49,955 nucleotides of DNA from Mesostigma viride (GCA_009746045.1 RPFO01000213.1:9792025-9841979); one strand, 5' to 3'; positions 15,541-45,660 are shown, counted from the first letter of the stretch. The notes: generated from the letters alone by a model not told the origin. Program-made: numbers and translations.

Positions 15541-17693
15541 TCTCGCGGCCTAAGGAATTCAAGCTCTAACCGCCTGGTATTCCTTTTTTTTATTTAGCGT
15601 GAAGCGACCAGCTGAATTAGTGTGTGACAATCGAGCAAAGTATATCAGGCTGTCGCAGGCCGCAATTGCCAACTTGGTCGGAAACCTGCCTTCATTTCCG
15701 AATCAAACGGACGATTGCACGCAGAGTGGAACCTTCGTAGAAAGGCGGTGAAAATGGTGGGACTACAAAGGTAGGAAACACTCGTGCACACCGTCGGGCG
15801 TCGAGCAGTGATCATGAGTGTAGCTCCCCAAATTCTAGGATGACATGGCGTGCCAAGCGTTGGCAGCGTGCTGGGATTATTGCCAGCGTGTGCACTGTGC
15901 AGGCTGCAGGCGGAAGTGATTTGGCTTCGATCAGTAGATGCATTCGCTTCTGCTGCCTGCTGCGTCACTTTGGAAACCCTGGGCCGGTGTTAAAAAGGCC
16001 CTGGATAGATGATCTGAAGTTCTTGGCCGAGCTCTTGTCAGTTCTGGAATCTGGATGCGTCGAGAGTTCTCGATAAGTGAATAGCTCATGTCGGGATGAA
16101 CCAGGAATCTGATATTGCATTGTAATGCTGAATTGCCTATTCATCTGTTCTAGCCTGATTTAACAAGTAGCAGGACTCGAGCAATCCCTCCTGTTGGCAA
16201 ATCCGGATTTAGCTTCGTAACTTCGTAGCGCTGGCTGCAATGCCGGACGGCTATGGCCGCAATGCCGGACAATAAAGCCGATATGTTGTATGAATTGTGT
16301 GCCTAGGAAAGTACAAGTCACTTGCAGCCATGCACTGAAAATGCAGCAAGATCTATTCTCGATAACAAGAAGAAGTCATCCTTATTCGAAGCTAGAATGC
16401 CGCAGTGCACAACGATGTGGAGAACAACGTACAGTTATAACATGGGTAAAAAACAGTATAACTTGCCTGTAAATGGAAAGTCCACACTTGACAGCATGAA
16501 TTGCAGTTCGAATATTAGTCCTAGCAATACACTCGCGAGGGCCTAGGCCAATTTCCACCGCAATAATGTCGTAGCTAGTATCTGTTGGGAAATAATAACG
16601 TGCCATGCAGCTTTGCCTTCTAAAAATGCGACAGCAGCGTTCTTGCTTCGTTTCAGTGGACCATCGTAAAAGTGCAACTTAATCGCCCTGCCATCGTGAG
16701 TTTGACCTCAACCAAGGCACTTTGGATCTTGCTGGTAGGGTACCTTTGCTTACGCTCTGCGGTGGTTTTAGAATTTATTAGCATCCTCTGAGTCCCTCAT
16801 GACGACAGTCTACGTATTGCAGCCCAGGCATGGCCAGTATGTTTTGGAATCGCCCTTGTAACTTTTCTTTGCGACCTTTGTCTCCTCGGTGCAGTCGTTG
16901 TGAGGCAACCGTAGTTTGACATCAATCACTCGTTGGCATAATGTAGACCTTGAGCACCATACCGTACGCCTCAAGCTTCCTTGGTCTCTGTTAGTCGGGT
17001 GAAGTTGAATAAGGATCACTCGACTCCGTCATGTGGTATAATTGTGTGGCAATAGCTTTTCAATGTGTAGATGACGCAAATACTGGCAGGCCACTTGGCG
17101 CATGCGCAATCCAAAGCAGTACTGGAGTCATTGCTGGAAAAAAGGGAACGACCTTCGCAATGCTGGACATGCTGGTTTGCGAACGAAAAACAGCTTGGTC
17201 TTCAAGGGGCAGCGTCTTTCCGCTCGCTAGCGGAGAGATGAGTATGTGTGTGGTGTAGGTTCATAACCCACAGAGTGCAAAGGCGGCTGACATCCTTGGC
17301 TCATGTTCCTAGCGCACGGTTCCTAGCGCTTGTTTCCCAGCTCAGTTGTTGCCCAGCCTCCAGTGTAATGTATATCTGTGAATAGCTTTTGTCTATATCA
17401 CGTGAGCATGTCAGCAGGTTGACTGACTTGCACCTTCCTCCCGAATTTCTTCTTCCCCGCCACGTCATCCTGTACGGTCCTCTCACTCCAAGAGCTGATC
17501 TCGTCTATCCTCACTCTTCCAAATCCAACCTCTCCCCTTTTCAGTGCCACCAATCCATGCACCTATCTATAAACATATTCATGCGCATTCTCATGCACCA
17601 ATCAGTCCATGCTTGCCCTTGCCCCTTGTTTGCTTGACCGCTCCACGCACACCCGCCTGACCATGCCAGGGTCCTCACAGGTAGACCAAGCCG
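15541..17693. other. Intergenic region between bL35m and the GAF gene
   Basis: The two genes diverge from here, so both promoters should be inside. I found no exon that fits a family and no RNA gene. Short open frames at 15840-16076 and 17031-17258 have no recognisable motif and no supporting splice context. Confidence 0.5.
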
Positions 17694-36801
<19,108 letters not shown>

Positions 36802-36829
36802 AATCACATCAAATAATAAAATCGGATTT

Positions 36830-36834
36830 TGTAA
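36830..36834 (+). terminator. Probable poly(A) signal of the GAF gene
   Basis: TGTAA starts 29 bases after the stop at 36801, in an A/T-rich context. This supports the choice of last exon and the green-algal assignment. Confidence 0.6.
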
Positions 36835-36902
36835 CTGCGTCAGGGATCATAAGTTCTCAAGGGGGTGAATGCTGGGGGAGGGGGGAGGGGGGGATAGAGG
36901 TG

Positions 36903-37446
36903 TGTAATATTAGTCACGCGCTCCCGTCGGGGAGTCGCGGAGCAGAGTAACACAATATCATGGTGCTTTCCATCCCTGCTTGCTACACAAGAAGACACCC
37001 ATCCTTCTCTCACTAATAACTGTATGGATTGTTGAGTGCCCTGTGTATTACATCTTGGTGACGGCTCCATCGAGCCGAGCCTCCATCTCCTGCGGCAGTG
37101 CTCGTGGAGTTGCCCCCACGCCAGGCCGATCCAGGTCTTCATGTCGACCGCCTTCACAGTCAGGTAGGACCAGCTGCCGAGGAGTTGGAAGCGGCCGGGA
37201 GCAGTTCACTTCGATCGGCCGAGGAGTTTTAAGCGGCCGGGGCTGTTCACTTCGGTGTCGTGCAATAGGCGAATCTGGGGCGGGGAGTCCACCAGGCCAA
37301 CGGCCATGGCATCTGTTAGGGGGGTAATTTCAGCACTGACAGCGCTTGCCGGCCAAGCGCCAGGCAGTCCAGCCAGAGCTGGGCAGATGTGGTCTTTCAA
37401 TTGAGCGTCATGTCGTCAGCATAAATATGGGTCGATGAGGTCAGGT
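36903..37446 (-). mobile_element. L1-like 3' fragment (reverse-transcriptase remnant)
   Basis: The minus strand starts at the edge of the (GGT)n tract with IYADDMTL (near 37420), then QLWLDCLALGRQA, then after frame changes MKTWIGLAWGQLHEH. It ends with the stem-loop CTCCC-CGAC-GGGAG (36921-36934) and TGACTAATATTACA. The YADD motif and the 3' stem-loop match the two elements at 8-11 kb. Stops and frameshifts make it dead, and its 5' end is missing. Confidence 0.65.
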
Positions 37447-37458
37447 AAAGCCTACCTG

Positions 37459-37692
37459 GTGGTGGTGGTGGTGGTGGTGGTGGTGGTGGTGGTGGTGGTG
37501 GCGGTGGCGGTGGTGGTGGCGGTGCGGTGGCGGTGGCGGTGCGGTGGCGGTGGCGGTGGCGGTGGCGGTGGCGGTGGCGGTGGCGGTGGCGGTGGCGGTG
37601 GCGGTGGCGGTGGCGGTGGCGGTGGCGGTGGCGGTGGCGGTGGCGGTGGCGGTGGCGGTGGCGGTGGCGGTGGCGGTGGCGGTGGCGGTGGC

Positions 37693-37724
<32 letters not shown>

Positions 37725-37846
37725 TGGTGGTGGTGGTGGTGGTGGTGGTGGTGGTGGTGGTGGTGGTGGTGGTGGTGGTGGTGGTGGTGGTGGTGGGTAG
37801 TGGTGGTGGTGGTGGTGGTGGTGGTGGTGGTGGTGGTGGCGGTGGT
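37459..37846. repeat. (GGT)n/(GGTGGC)n microsatellite
   Basis: The order is GGT repeats, then a long GGCGGT hexanucleotide block, then GGT repeats again. All three frames stay open here for composition reasons only, giving poly-Gly, poly-Val/Ala and Trp/Arg strings; they are not genes. Confidence 0.95.
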
Positions 37847-37849
37847 GAC

Positions 37850-38136
37850 ACGCGGCTCCCGCGGCCGGCCTTCGGGTCTTTCCTCTCAGACAACTACCAC
37901 AGTCCTTCCACGACGTTGGATCGCCATGCGTCCAGGCATAGTTGTCTCAGTTCAAATAGCAATGCAATGCCAACACGAGACATATATCAAGGACCATATA
38001 TAGGCCAATTTCAAGCTCAACTCAGAACGCAAGGGTTTGGCGCTTAGCTACTTGGAAAAATTCACGGTTAAAAGGAAGTTACGGCCGTTTCTACTCGAAA
38101 CGCTTTTACTGATTGACGGTTGGCAGGTATTTGTAC
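37850..38136. other. Unique sequence before the satellite
   Basis: About 290 bases without recognisable gene or repeat, joining the GGT tract to the first, partial satellite unit. Confidence 0.5.
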
Positions 38137-41132
38137 GGCAGGCGGTACCACCATTCCGTGGCAGCTTGGCCCAGTTTGCTACCGGCTGGCACACGTTTTC
38201 AGTGAATTTTGGGCTCCAGATTTAAATGCAACGTGCGGTTTGAGGCAGGGGAAAACATGCGTGGACGATAGGAATTCAAGCACCGGCGGGCTTCACAGTG
38301 CCGGACGGCAGGCGGTACCACCATTCCGTGGCAGCTTGGCCCAGTTTGCTACCGGCTGGCACACGTTTTCAGTGAATTTTGGGCTCCAGATTTAAATGCA
38401 ACGTGCGGTTTGAGGCAGGGGAAAACATGCGTGGACGATAGGAATTCAAGCACCGGCGGGCTTCACAGTGCCGGACGGCAGGCGGTACCACCATTCCGTG
38501 GCAGCTTGGCCCAGTTTGCTACCGGCTGGCACACGTTTTCAGTGAATTTTGGGCTCCAGATTTAAATGCAACGTGCGGTTTGAGGCAGGGGAAAACATGC
38601 GTGGACGATAGGAATTCAAGCACCGGCGGGCTTCACAGTGCCGGACGGCAGGCGGTACCACCATTCCGTGGCAGCTTGGCCCAGTTTGCTACCGGCTGGC
38701 ACACGTTTTCAGTGAATTTGGGGCTCCAGATTTAAATGCAACGTGCGGTTTGAGGCAGGGGAAAACATGCGTGGACGATAGGAATTCAAGCACCGGCGGG
38801 CTTCACAGTGCCGGACGGCAGGCGGTACCACCATTCCGTGGCAGCTTGGCCCAGTTTGCTACCGGCTGGCACACGTTTTCAGTGAATTTTGGGCTCCAGA
38901 TTTAAATGCAACGTGCGGTTTGAGGCAGGGGAAAACATGCGTGGACGATAGGAATTATAGCACCGGCGGGCTTCACAGTGCCGGACGGCAGGCGGTACCA
39001 CCATTCCGTGGCAGCTTGGCCCAGTTTGCTACCGGCTGGCACACGTTTTCAGTGAATTTTGGGCTCCAGATTTAAATGCAACGTGCGGTTTGAGGCAGGG
39101 GAAAACATGCGTGGACGATAGGAATTCAAGCACCGGCGGGCTTCACAGTGCCGGACGGCAGGCGGTACCACCATTCCGTGGCAGCTTGGCCCAGTTTGCT
39201 ACCGGCTGGCACACGTTTTCAGTGAATTTGGGGCTCCAGATTTAAATGCAACGTGCGGTTTGAGGCAGGGGAAAACATGCGTGGACGATAGGAATTCAAG
39301 CACCGGCGGGCTTCACAGTGCCGGACGGCAGGCGGTACCACCATTCCGTGGCAGCTTGGCCCAGTTTGCTACCGGCTGGCACACGTTTTCAGTGAATTTG
39401 GGGCTCCAGATTTAAATGCAACGTGCGGTTTGAGGCAGGGGAAAACATGCGTGGACGATAGGAATTATAGCACCGGCGGGCTTCACAGTGCCGGACGGCA
39501 GGCGGTACCACCATTCCGTGGCAGCTTGGCCCAGTTTGCTACCGGCTGGCACACGTTTTCAGTGAATTTGGGGCTCCAGATTTAAATGCAACGTGCGGTT
39601 TGAGGCAGGGGAAAACATGCGTGGACGATAGGAATTATAGCACCGGCGGGCTTCACAGTGCCGGACGGCAGGCGGTACCACCATTCCGTGGCAGCTTGGC
39701 CCAGTTTGCTACCGGCTGGCACACGTTTTCAGTGAATTTGGGGCTCCAGATTTAAATGCAACGTGCGGTTTGAGGCAGGGGAAAACATGCGTGGACGATA
39801 GGAATTATAGCACCGGCGGGCTTCAAAGTGCCAGACGGCAGGCAGGCGGTACCACCATTCCGTGGCAGCTTGGCCCAGTTTGCTACCGGCTGGCACACGT
39901 TTTCAGTGAATTTTGGGCTCCAGATTTAAATGCAACGTGCGGTTTGAGGCAGGGGAAAACATGCGTGGACGATAGGAATTCAAGCACCGGCGGGCTTCAC
40001 AGTGCCGGACGGCAGGCGGTACCACCATTCCGTGGCAGCTTGGCCCAGTTTGCTACCGGCTGGCACACGTTTTCAGTGAATTTTGGGCTCCAGATTTAAA
40101 TGCAACGTGCGGTTTGAGGCAGGGGAAAACATGCGTGGACGATAGGAATTCAAGCACCGGCGGGCTTCACAGTGCCGGACGGCAGGCGGTACCACCATTC
40201 CGTGGCAGCTTGGCCCAGTTTGCTACCGGCTGGCACACGTTTTCAGTGAATTTGCCCGGCTCCAGATTTAAATGCAACGTGCGGTTTGAGGCAGGGGAAA
40301 ACATGCGTGGACGATAGGAATTCAAGCACCGGCGGGCTTCACAGTGCCGGACGGCAGGCGGTACCACCATTCCGTGGCAGCTTGGCCCAGTTTGCTACCG
40401 GCTGGCACACGTTTTCAGTGAATTTGGGGCTCCAGATTTAAATGCAACGTGCGGTTTGAGGCAGGGGAAAACATGCGTGGACGATAGGAATTATAGCACC
40501 GGCGGGCTTCAAAGTGCCGGACGGCAGGCGGTACCACCATTCCGTGGCAGCTTGGCCCAGTTTGCTACCGGCTGGCACACGTTTTCAGTGAATTTTGGGC
40601 TCCAGATTTAAATGCAACGTGCGGTTTGAGGCAGGGGAAAACATGCGTGGACGATAGGAATTATAGCACCGGCGGGCTTCAAAGTGCCGGACGGCAGGCA
40701 GTACCACCATTCCGTGGCAGCTTGGCCCAGTTTGCTACCGGCTGGCACACGTTTTCAGTGAATTTTGGGCTCCAGATTTAAATGCAACGTGCGGTTTGAG
40801 GCAGGGGAAAACATGCGTGGACGATAGGAATTCAAGCACCGGCGGGCTTCACAGTGCCGGACGGCAGGCGGTACCACCATTCCGTGGCAGCTTGGCCCAG
40901 TTTGCTACCGGCTGGCACACGTTTTCAGTGAATTTTGGGCTCCAGATTTAAATGCAACGTGCGGTTTGAGGCAGGGGAAAACATGCGTGGACGATAGGAA
41001 TTATAGCACCGGCGGGCTTCAAAGTGCCGGACGGCAGGCAGTACCACCATTCCGTGGCAGCTTGGCCCAGTTTGCTACCGGCTGGCACACGTTTTCAGTG
41101 AATTTTGGGCTCCAGATTTAAATGCAACGTGC
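38137..41132 (+). repeat. 170-bp satellite array, about 17.5 copies
   Basis: A head-to-tail array with period 170, counted from GGCGGTACCACC at 38141, 38311, 38481 and so on. Two units differ in length, one by an extra GGCA near 39840 and one by two bases near 40254. Each unit contains the palindromes GGTACC and ATTTAAAT, and many contain GAATTC. Linked variants are TTCAAG/TTATAG, CTTCACAG/CTTCAAAG and TTTTGGG/TTTGGGG, so some units were amplified together. The last copy stops at GCAACGTGC, where retrotransposon sequence begins. Open frames in it are short and shift every unit, because 170 is not a multiple of 3. Confidence 0.97.
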
Positions 41133-42831
41133 ACAGAAAAAGGCACGGAGCTCGGGCGCCTTTTGGCGGCAGATCACTTTGCCCACGAGCTTGCGGAGCA
41201 CCTCACCGCAGGCGATCGGGCGCACCTTGCCCTCGGGGGGGGGCAAGACACCCTTGAGCAGAGCGAGGAGGCGAGCGCCCGCTAACCACTCGCGCGCAGC
41301 GGGAGGAACGCGACCAGCCGCCAGGTCAATGAGGGTGTCAAAGAGAATGTCCTCGCCCCCATGCCCCACCAGGACCTCCAAGTGCTCGTAGCGCCAGCCC
41401 GACGGCCCGGTAGAGGAAGCCCGCGGGACCGCACGCATCACCTCCAGGAAGCAGTCGCGGTCCAGCCGGAGGGGGGCCGGCAGGGGGTCCGGCACGGGCA
41501 GCTGGAAGCCGGGCTCCGCAGGGTGAAGAGCCTCCAAGGCCGCCAGGGTAGCCGCATTGGCGGGGGCCAGCTTGGCCATTTCCAAGCGGGTCATGGCCCG
41601 GCTGCATGAGCTGCCCCTCGCGGACGAGGCGGATGACGTCGGCGGCCACCCGCTCGAAGTTGACCTCCCCCGACAGCCGGGCCGTGCGCGGGGGCGGCAC
41701 GCCAAACAGCCCCTCCCAGTCCCCCTGCAGAAAGCGTCGGCAACGGGCAATAACCGCACCCTGGAGGCCGCGCACACCACGCCCGAGAGGGGTGAGGAGC
41801 AGGCGGGGGGTCACCATGTGCAGTTTAAAGCCCAGCGGGTCGTCCGGAGCGGCGTGCATGCGCCGGAGGGAAACGATTGCACATTGCGCGAAAAGGCTAC
41901 GCGCGCGGTGGGGGAGGTCGGTCAGGGTAGACGTCGGGTTGATGGCGCATGCATCCCAGGGAACCGCGTCAAGCCAACGCCAACTGGCCGAGTAGTCGGG
42001 CGGCGGGGGCTGGGAGCCTGTGGGAGCCGAGGCGGGAGGGGGGAGGGGGCCGGGACTGCTGGCCGGTTGAGGGGCCGTTGAGCAACACAGGCGCGCGCGT
42101 GCTGAGCGCGCCCGTGAATGGAGTACACCCGCTGGCAGTGAGCTTCCGAGCACCGGTAACAGCTCATGGCCTGCAGATCCGCCGCGCCGAGATCGGGGTG
42201 CACAGCGCGAAGGTGCTGGCAGAGGAGGTTACGGTTGTGGAACACACCAGCACACGGGGACCCCGTGGGAAGCAGCACGGCACACCGGTGAAGGCCGTCG
42301 GCGGGCGCTGAGTGGCGGGGAGCGGCGCCAGCAAAGGCAGGACGTGGGGCCTGCGGCGTCTCCCCAGCCGGGCCGGCAGGCGCGCGCACCACGACCCGAC
42401 CAGCGCCCGGCCTGCCCGCCGGGGCCACGGAGGAGACAGTGCCCACCGGCGGGGAGAGTGGAGACCCCCAGCGGAGGGGGATCGAGAACGCCGGCGCCCC
42501 TCCCCGGGGGACTCGCCAGCGCGCCCGCGACCACCCCAGGCCCCGGCAATTATGAGGCCGGGGGCTGCGGCCGAGGGGTCGGGGAGGCAGCTGGCCCCGG
42601 GGCCCGGTGGGGACCCGGCAGGGGACCCAGCGAGACCGGGGGCGGGCCGAGAGGAAGCGCAGTCCCAGGGGGCGGCACAACAGCCCGGCACAACGGGCAG
42701 CGCGGCGCGGAGTGGAGCAAGCTGCGCGCGATGCACGCTTGATGGAATGTGTGGCCGCACGCGGGCAGGCGACACAAGCCATCCCCCGGCCGGAAGGGCT
42801 CAAGGCAGATGGCACAGGAGGGGAGGCCCAC
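41133..42831 (-). pseudogene. Non-LTR retrotransposon remnant: RING-H2, zinc finger, reverse transcriptase
   Basis: Read on the minus strand from 42831, with an in-frame stop at 42550 and several frame changes. First comes a RING-H2 finger: CAIC, then CGHTFHQAC, then CPLC, spacing C-x2-C-x15-C-x-H-x2-H-x2-C-x10-C-x2-C. Next is a Cys/His region (CQHLRAVH, CYRCSEAHCQRVYSIHGRAQH, about 42230-42080). A conserved linker follows (DYSASWRWLDAVPWDACAIN; FKLHMVTPRLLLTPLGRG). Last is the start of a reverse-transcriptase domain (STGPSGWRYEHLEVLVGHGG; KGVLPPPEGKVRPIACGEVL; RKLVGKVI). The palm with its catalytic DD is absent because the sequence runs into the satellite. N-terminal zinc fingers with this reverse-transcriptase type suggest the R2/NeSL group; that placement is inference. 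Confidence 0.7.
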
Positions 42832-42839
42832 ACTAAATC

Positions 42840-43917
42840 ACTAATCGAAAATTACTTGGGAAATGTTGTCTCGGGCTGATGGACATGTGTGCCCCTCAAT
42901 TGCGGAGTTAAATTGGATGTATAATTGAATGAAATACATTATTACATTCCATGCATCGATGCTCGAGTCATCGCGATATCTGAATATCTTACATAATTAC
43001 AGACCCATCAATTGGAAGATCAGAAAGCTCCAGTGCATCTGCTCTACGACCGGACGTCTCAATCGTACGTAGTGCTTTCGAGTTATAATTACCCTCAATG
43101 TATGTCTGGAAAATCCACGTGCAGGCAGTGTCAAATGCATGGTATATGAACTAGTTATGTACATGTCAAGATGATGACAGTCAAGCGAGGCCATACATGT
43201 TGACGGACAAGTGAGCCTGTAGACCTACGTCGATCCCCAGTTCCTCGATGTCGTGCGCAGCCCCGATATCATCAGATTTCCAATCCCCAACGGCCGTCGG
43301 CTCCGCAAAATCCACGTTCGCGATTAAACAGTGCAACCGCGAGGGCCGTTCTAACTTGTAATCCACCTATATAATGGGCTCCGTCTCGTCACCGTGCGTT
43401 CGCATCAACAGGACAGCCACGGGTGTCGCGACGTCTCGGACGCTGTGCACTACACGCATCATCTCGGTCATCGCAGCCGTCGAGCACGTCACAAGCATCA
43501 ATTATTCTCTGGACGAATTCTCGTGACCGTGTTGATATTAATGTCTGCCAACTTCACGACTGTGAACAGCAGCCTCACGCACGTCCGGTCCATCCGACTC
43601 CGTCAGGCGGTGTTGCGAATGGCGTCCTGCGTGCAAAAACCAGTACATGAAGGACAATAATGTTAGCCCGTTAGACAGATTTGTCTGTGGTTCCGCTTAC
43701 AGCAGTACTAATCACCCGTTACGCGGATTTCGGGCAAGTGGGTATCCTCCTACATTACATGTATCCAATTATGGACGGGAGATTTAAAATGGGAAACAAG
43801 TATCAGCGAACCCAGAATCAAGGTATCCACGCAACGGTTTTGAAGAAACGGCTATGTACATATAGACACAATGAACTGAACAAAACTTTAGTAGCTCACT
43901 CGTCGTTCACTTGTTAG
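42840..43917. other. Region with no certain gene
   Basis: The only coding-like stretch is on the minus strand, from about 43500 to 43181. There, two frames of similar composition (ending HGDETEPII, and starting VDYKLERPSRLHC, stop at 43181) are separated by one TAG that could equally be an intron acceptor. I do not recognise the protein. The stretch includes a variant of the palindrome repeated downstream (near 43290), so it may simply be diverged repeat DNA. Confidence 0.35.
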
Positions 43918-44040
43918 TCGTAACGGAGGCAGTCATTCAGTCAGTTTGCAAGTTCAGTTGGCAAGTACGGAAACACACGCAAGTGCGTAACGGAGGCAGT
44001 CAGTCAGTCAGTTTGCAAGTGCAGTTGGCAAGTACGGACC
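43918..44040. repeat. Direct duplication of about 65 bp
   Basis: CGTAACGGAGGCAGTCA followed by CAGTTTGCAAGT and CAGTTGGCAAGTACGGA occurs at about 43918-43972 and again at about 43986-44038. No gene is associated. Confidence 0.8.
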
Positions 44041-44442
44041 ACCAACCGCGTGTGTACGTCCATGATATCGCAATATAATCAAGAATAACAGGGAACGGTT
44101 AATGTATCCTTTACGCAGCTTTTTCGTTCAGGGCATGTTGAAATAACGAAAGTGGGGTCAGGTGTTCGAACCTTCCAAGTGCCGAATTTTTTACGAACCA
44201 GCGCATTCACGAACCTTGCACTGGGGACGCGGTGGACGTGTACCATTACCCCGGCCTAATTCTAGCATTGTACACAAGGGGCGGTGGCTAGCAGTAAAGA
44301 AGGGCATCCTAGTCATAACGCTGGGCAAGTTTAAAAGCACCAACGGCCGTTGAGTAGGAAAAAAAAAGAGCAGGAGAAGAGCACGTCGACGTTTCAACAG
44401 CAAGACAAAAATATTGAACCCCGAGTACCAATGAAAATGCTT

Positions 44443-44505
44443 TCATGCATGTCCACCCCGACGAGGCACAAATTCATGCATGCCCACCCCGACGAGGCAC
44501 AAATT
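44443..44505. repeat. 31-bp direct repeat, two copies
   Basis: CATGCATGYCCACCCCGACG continuing to AGGCACAAATT occurs twice back to back. A weaker relative (CATGCCCACC) lies near 44744, suggesting larger diverged units of about 250-300 bases in 44440-44900. Confidence 0.7.
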
Positions 44506-44850
44506 AATGAACGACAGATTTCTCACCCCCCCCCGGCACATGGAACAAGTGCCATCGCACGCACACACTTTGTAGACAGGAGAGTTTCGAGAGTCCAACG
44601 GCCGTTGGCTCGGAGAAATTGACAGTACACCAGTAAAGACATTAAAATTATCACTTTGTTGTCTTATGTGTGCCGTGTCATTTCCCAAGGTCAAAAGCCG
44701 TCAACTTCTGCACCTCTTGTCCCTCCCACCCGTACGCACTAAGCATGCCCACCTTACACTACCACATGTGGCTCTTGAGAAAACTCCCCCCGACGATGCA
44801 CATGTGCCATTCACGCACACACCTTCAGACAAGGCTATCAGTTTTTCGAA

Positions 44851-45170
44851 GTCCAACGGCCGTTGGCTCCGAGAAATGCTGTTACAACTCAAAATTACAA
44901 TGGTGACATCCACGAGCTAGTGGTACGCCGAACAAGTGCTTGTATGACATATGGCGACTGCCCGTGAGGAAAAGTCCACCACCACACACGGTCAGTTTTT
45001 TGAGTCCAACGGCCGTTGGCTCCGAGAAATGCTGTTACAACGCAAAATTACAATGGTGACATACATGAGCTAGTGGTACGCCGAACAAGTGCTTGTATGA
45101 CATATGGCGACTGCCCGTGAGGAAAAGTCCACCACCACACACGGACAGTTTTTTGACTCCAACGCAAGAA
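44851..45170. repeat. 153-bp tandem duplication headed by a 14-bp palindrome
   Basis: Two copies, nearly identical (44851-45003, 45004-45156), start GT then CCAACGGCCGTTGG then CTCCGAGAAATGCTG; a third begins at 45157 but breaks off. The palindrome also occurs at 44598, with weaker forms at about 44339 and 43290. No gene is recognised in the unit. Confidence 0.85.
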
Positions 45171-45500
45171 CAGACGTAATGCACACCAAGTGACCAAGTG
45201 GCAAGATAAAGACACCCTTGCCAATCTCTACCCACAAAAACTTAGCCCCGAAATCCGTAGCCCCGAAATCCGTGATTGATTTGTACATTGTAGATGACAA
45301 TGCAGCGATCACATGTATTCTGAAACCAACACGTTTTTACCTAGTTATCATGGTAACCAATTTATGGTTACCTAGTTATCCATGGCTAGAAAGTTGTAAA
45401 TACACGATGTGGCCACACACGCCATAGATGAAAATCATAACCAGATCACGCACATGATCATGGAAGGGGACTCTATTGATCTCAAAAAAGAAAGCTCAAG

Positions 45501-45532
45501 ACACCCTACACCCTACACCCTACACCCTACAC
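45501..45532. repeat. Telomere-like heptamer run (CCCTACA)n
   Basis: Four exact copies of ACACCCT (TGTAGGG on the other strand), then about 40 bases of decaying copies. It is one base different from the plant-type telomere unit TTTAGGG. It is too short and degenerate to be an end. Confidence 0.6.
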
Positions 45533-45592
45533 CATACATCCTACAACCTACACCCTTAACTCTCCACCCTTAGCTTACGTGACCTTTTTTTC

Positions 45593-45660
45593 GGAGAAAT
45601 GTCCGAGTGGAATGCTATGTATGGGGTAACTTTCCCAAGGGTTCGAATCCCTCTTTCTCC
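45593..45660 (+). tRNA. Organelle/bacterial-type tRNA-Ser remnant lacking the anticodon arm
   Basis: GGAGAAA (45593-45599) pairs perfectly with TTTCTCC (45654-45660) as a 7-bp acceptor stem. TGTCCGAGTGG resembles the D-arm of bacterial/plastid serine tRNAs. TGGG...CCCA can form a long class-II variable arm, and AGGG-TTCGAAT-CCCT is a perfect T-arm. Only about 12 bases lie between the D-arm and the variable arm, so no anticodon stem-loop fits: the gene is 68 nt instead of about 88-90. CCA is not encoded. It is likely a plastid or mitochondrial DNA insertion with an internal deletion, not a working tRNA. Confidence 0.6.

Noticed and set aside
37435-38047. Poly-Gly, poly-Val/Ala and Trp/Arg frames in the GGT/GGC tract
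   Set aside because: Simple-repeat translations in all three frames; no start context, splice sites or conserved flanks.
38120-40317. Short frames in the satellite (PPFRGSLAQFATGWHTFSVNFG)
   Set aside because: They repeat with the 170-bp unit, shift frame each unit and end at the same stop; no sign of a translated product.
41922-42833. Single 303-codon minus-strand frame over the RING and zinc-finger region as an intact gene
   Set aside because: The RING motif lies in a different frame from the zinc-finger part, so this frame is a patchwork of a decayed element.
44150-44180. T-arm-like GGTGTTCGAACC as a second tRNA
   Set aside because: No acceptor stem or D-arm can be paired around it; it is only a short palindrome.
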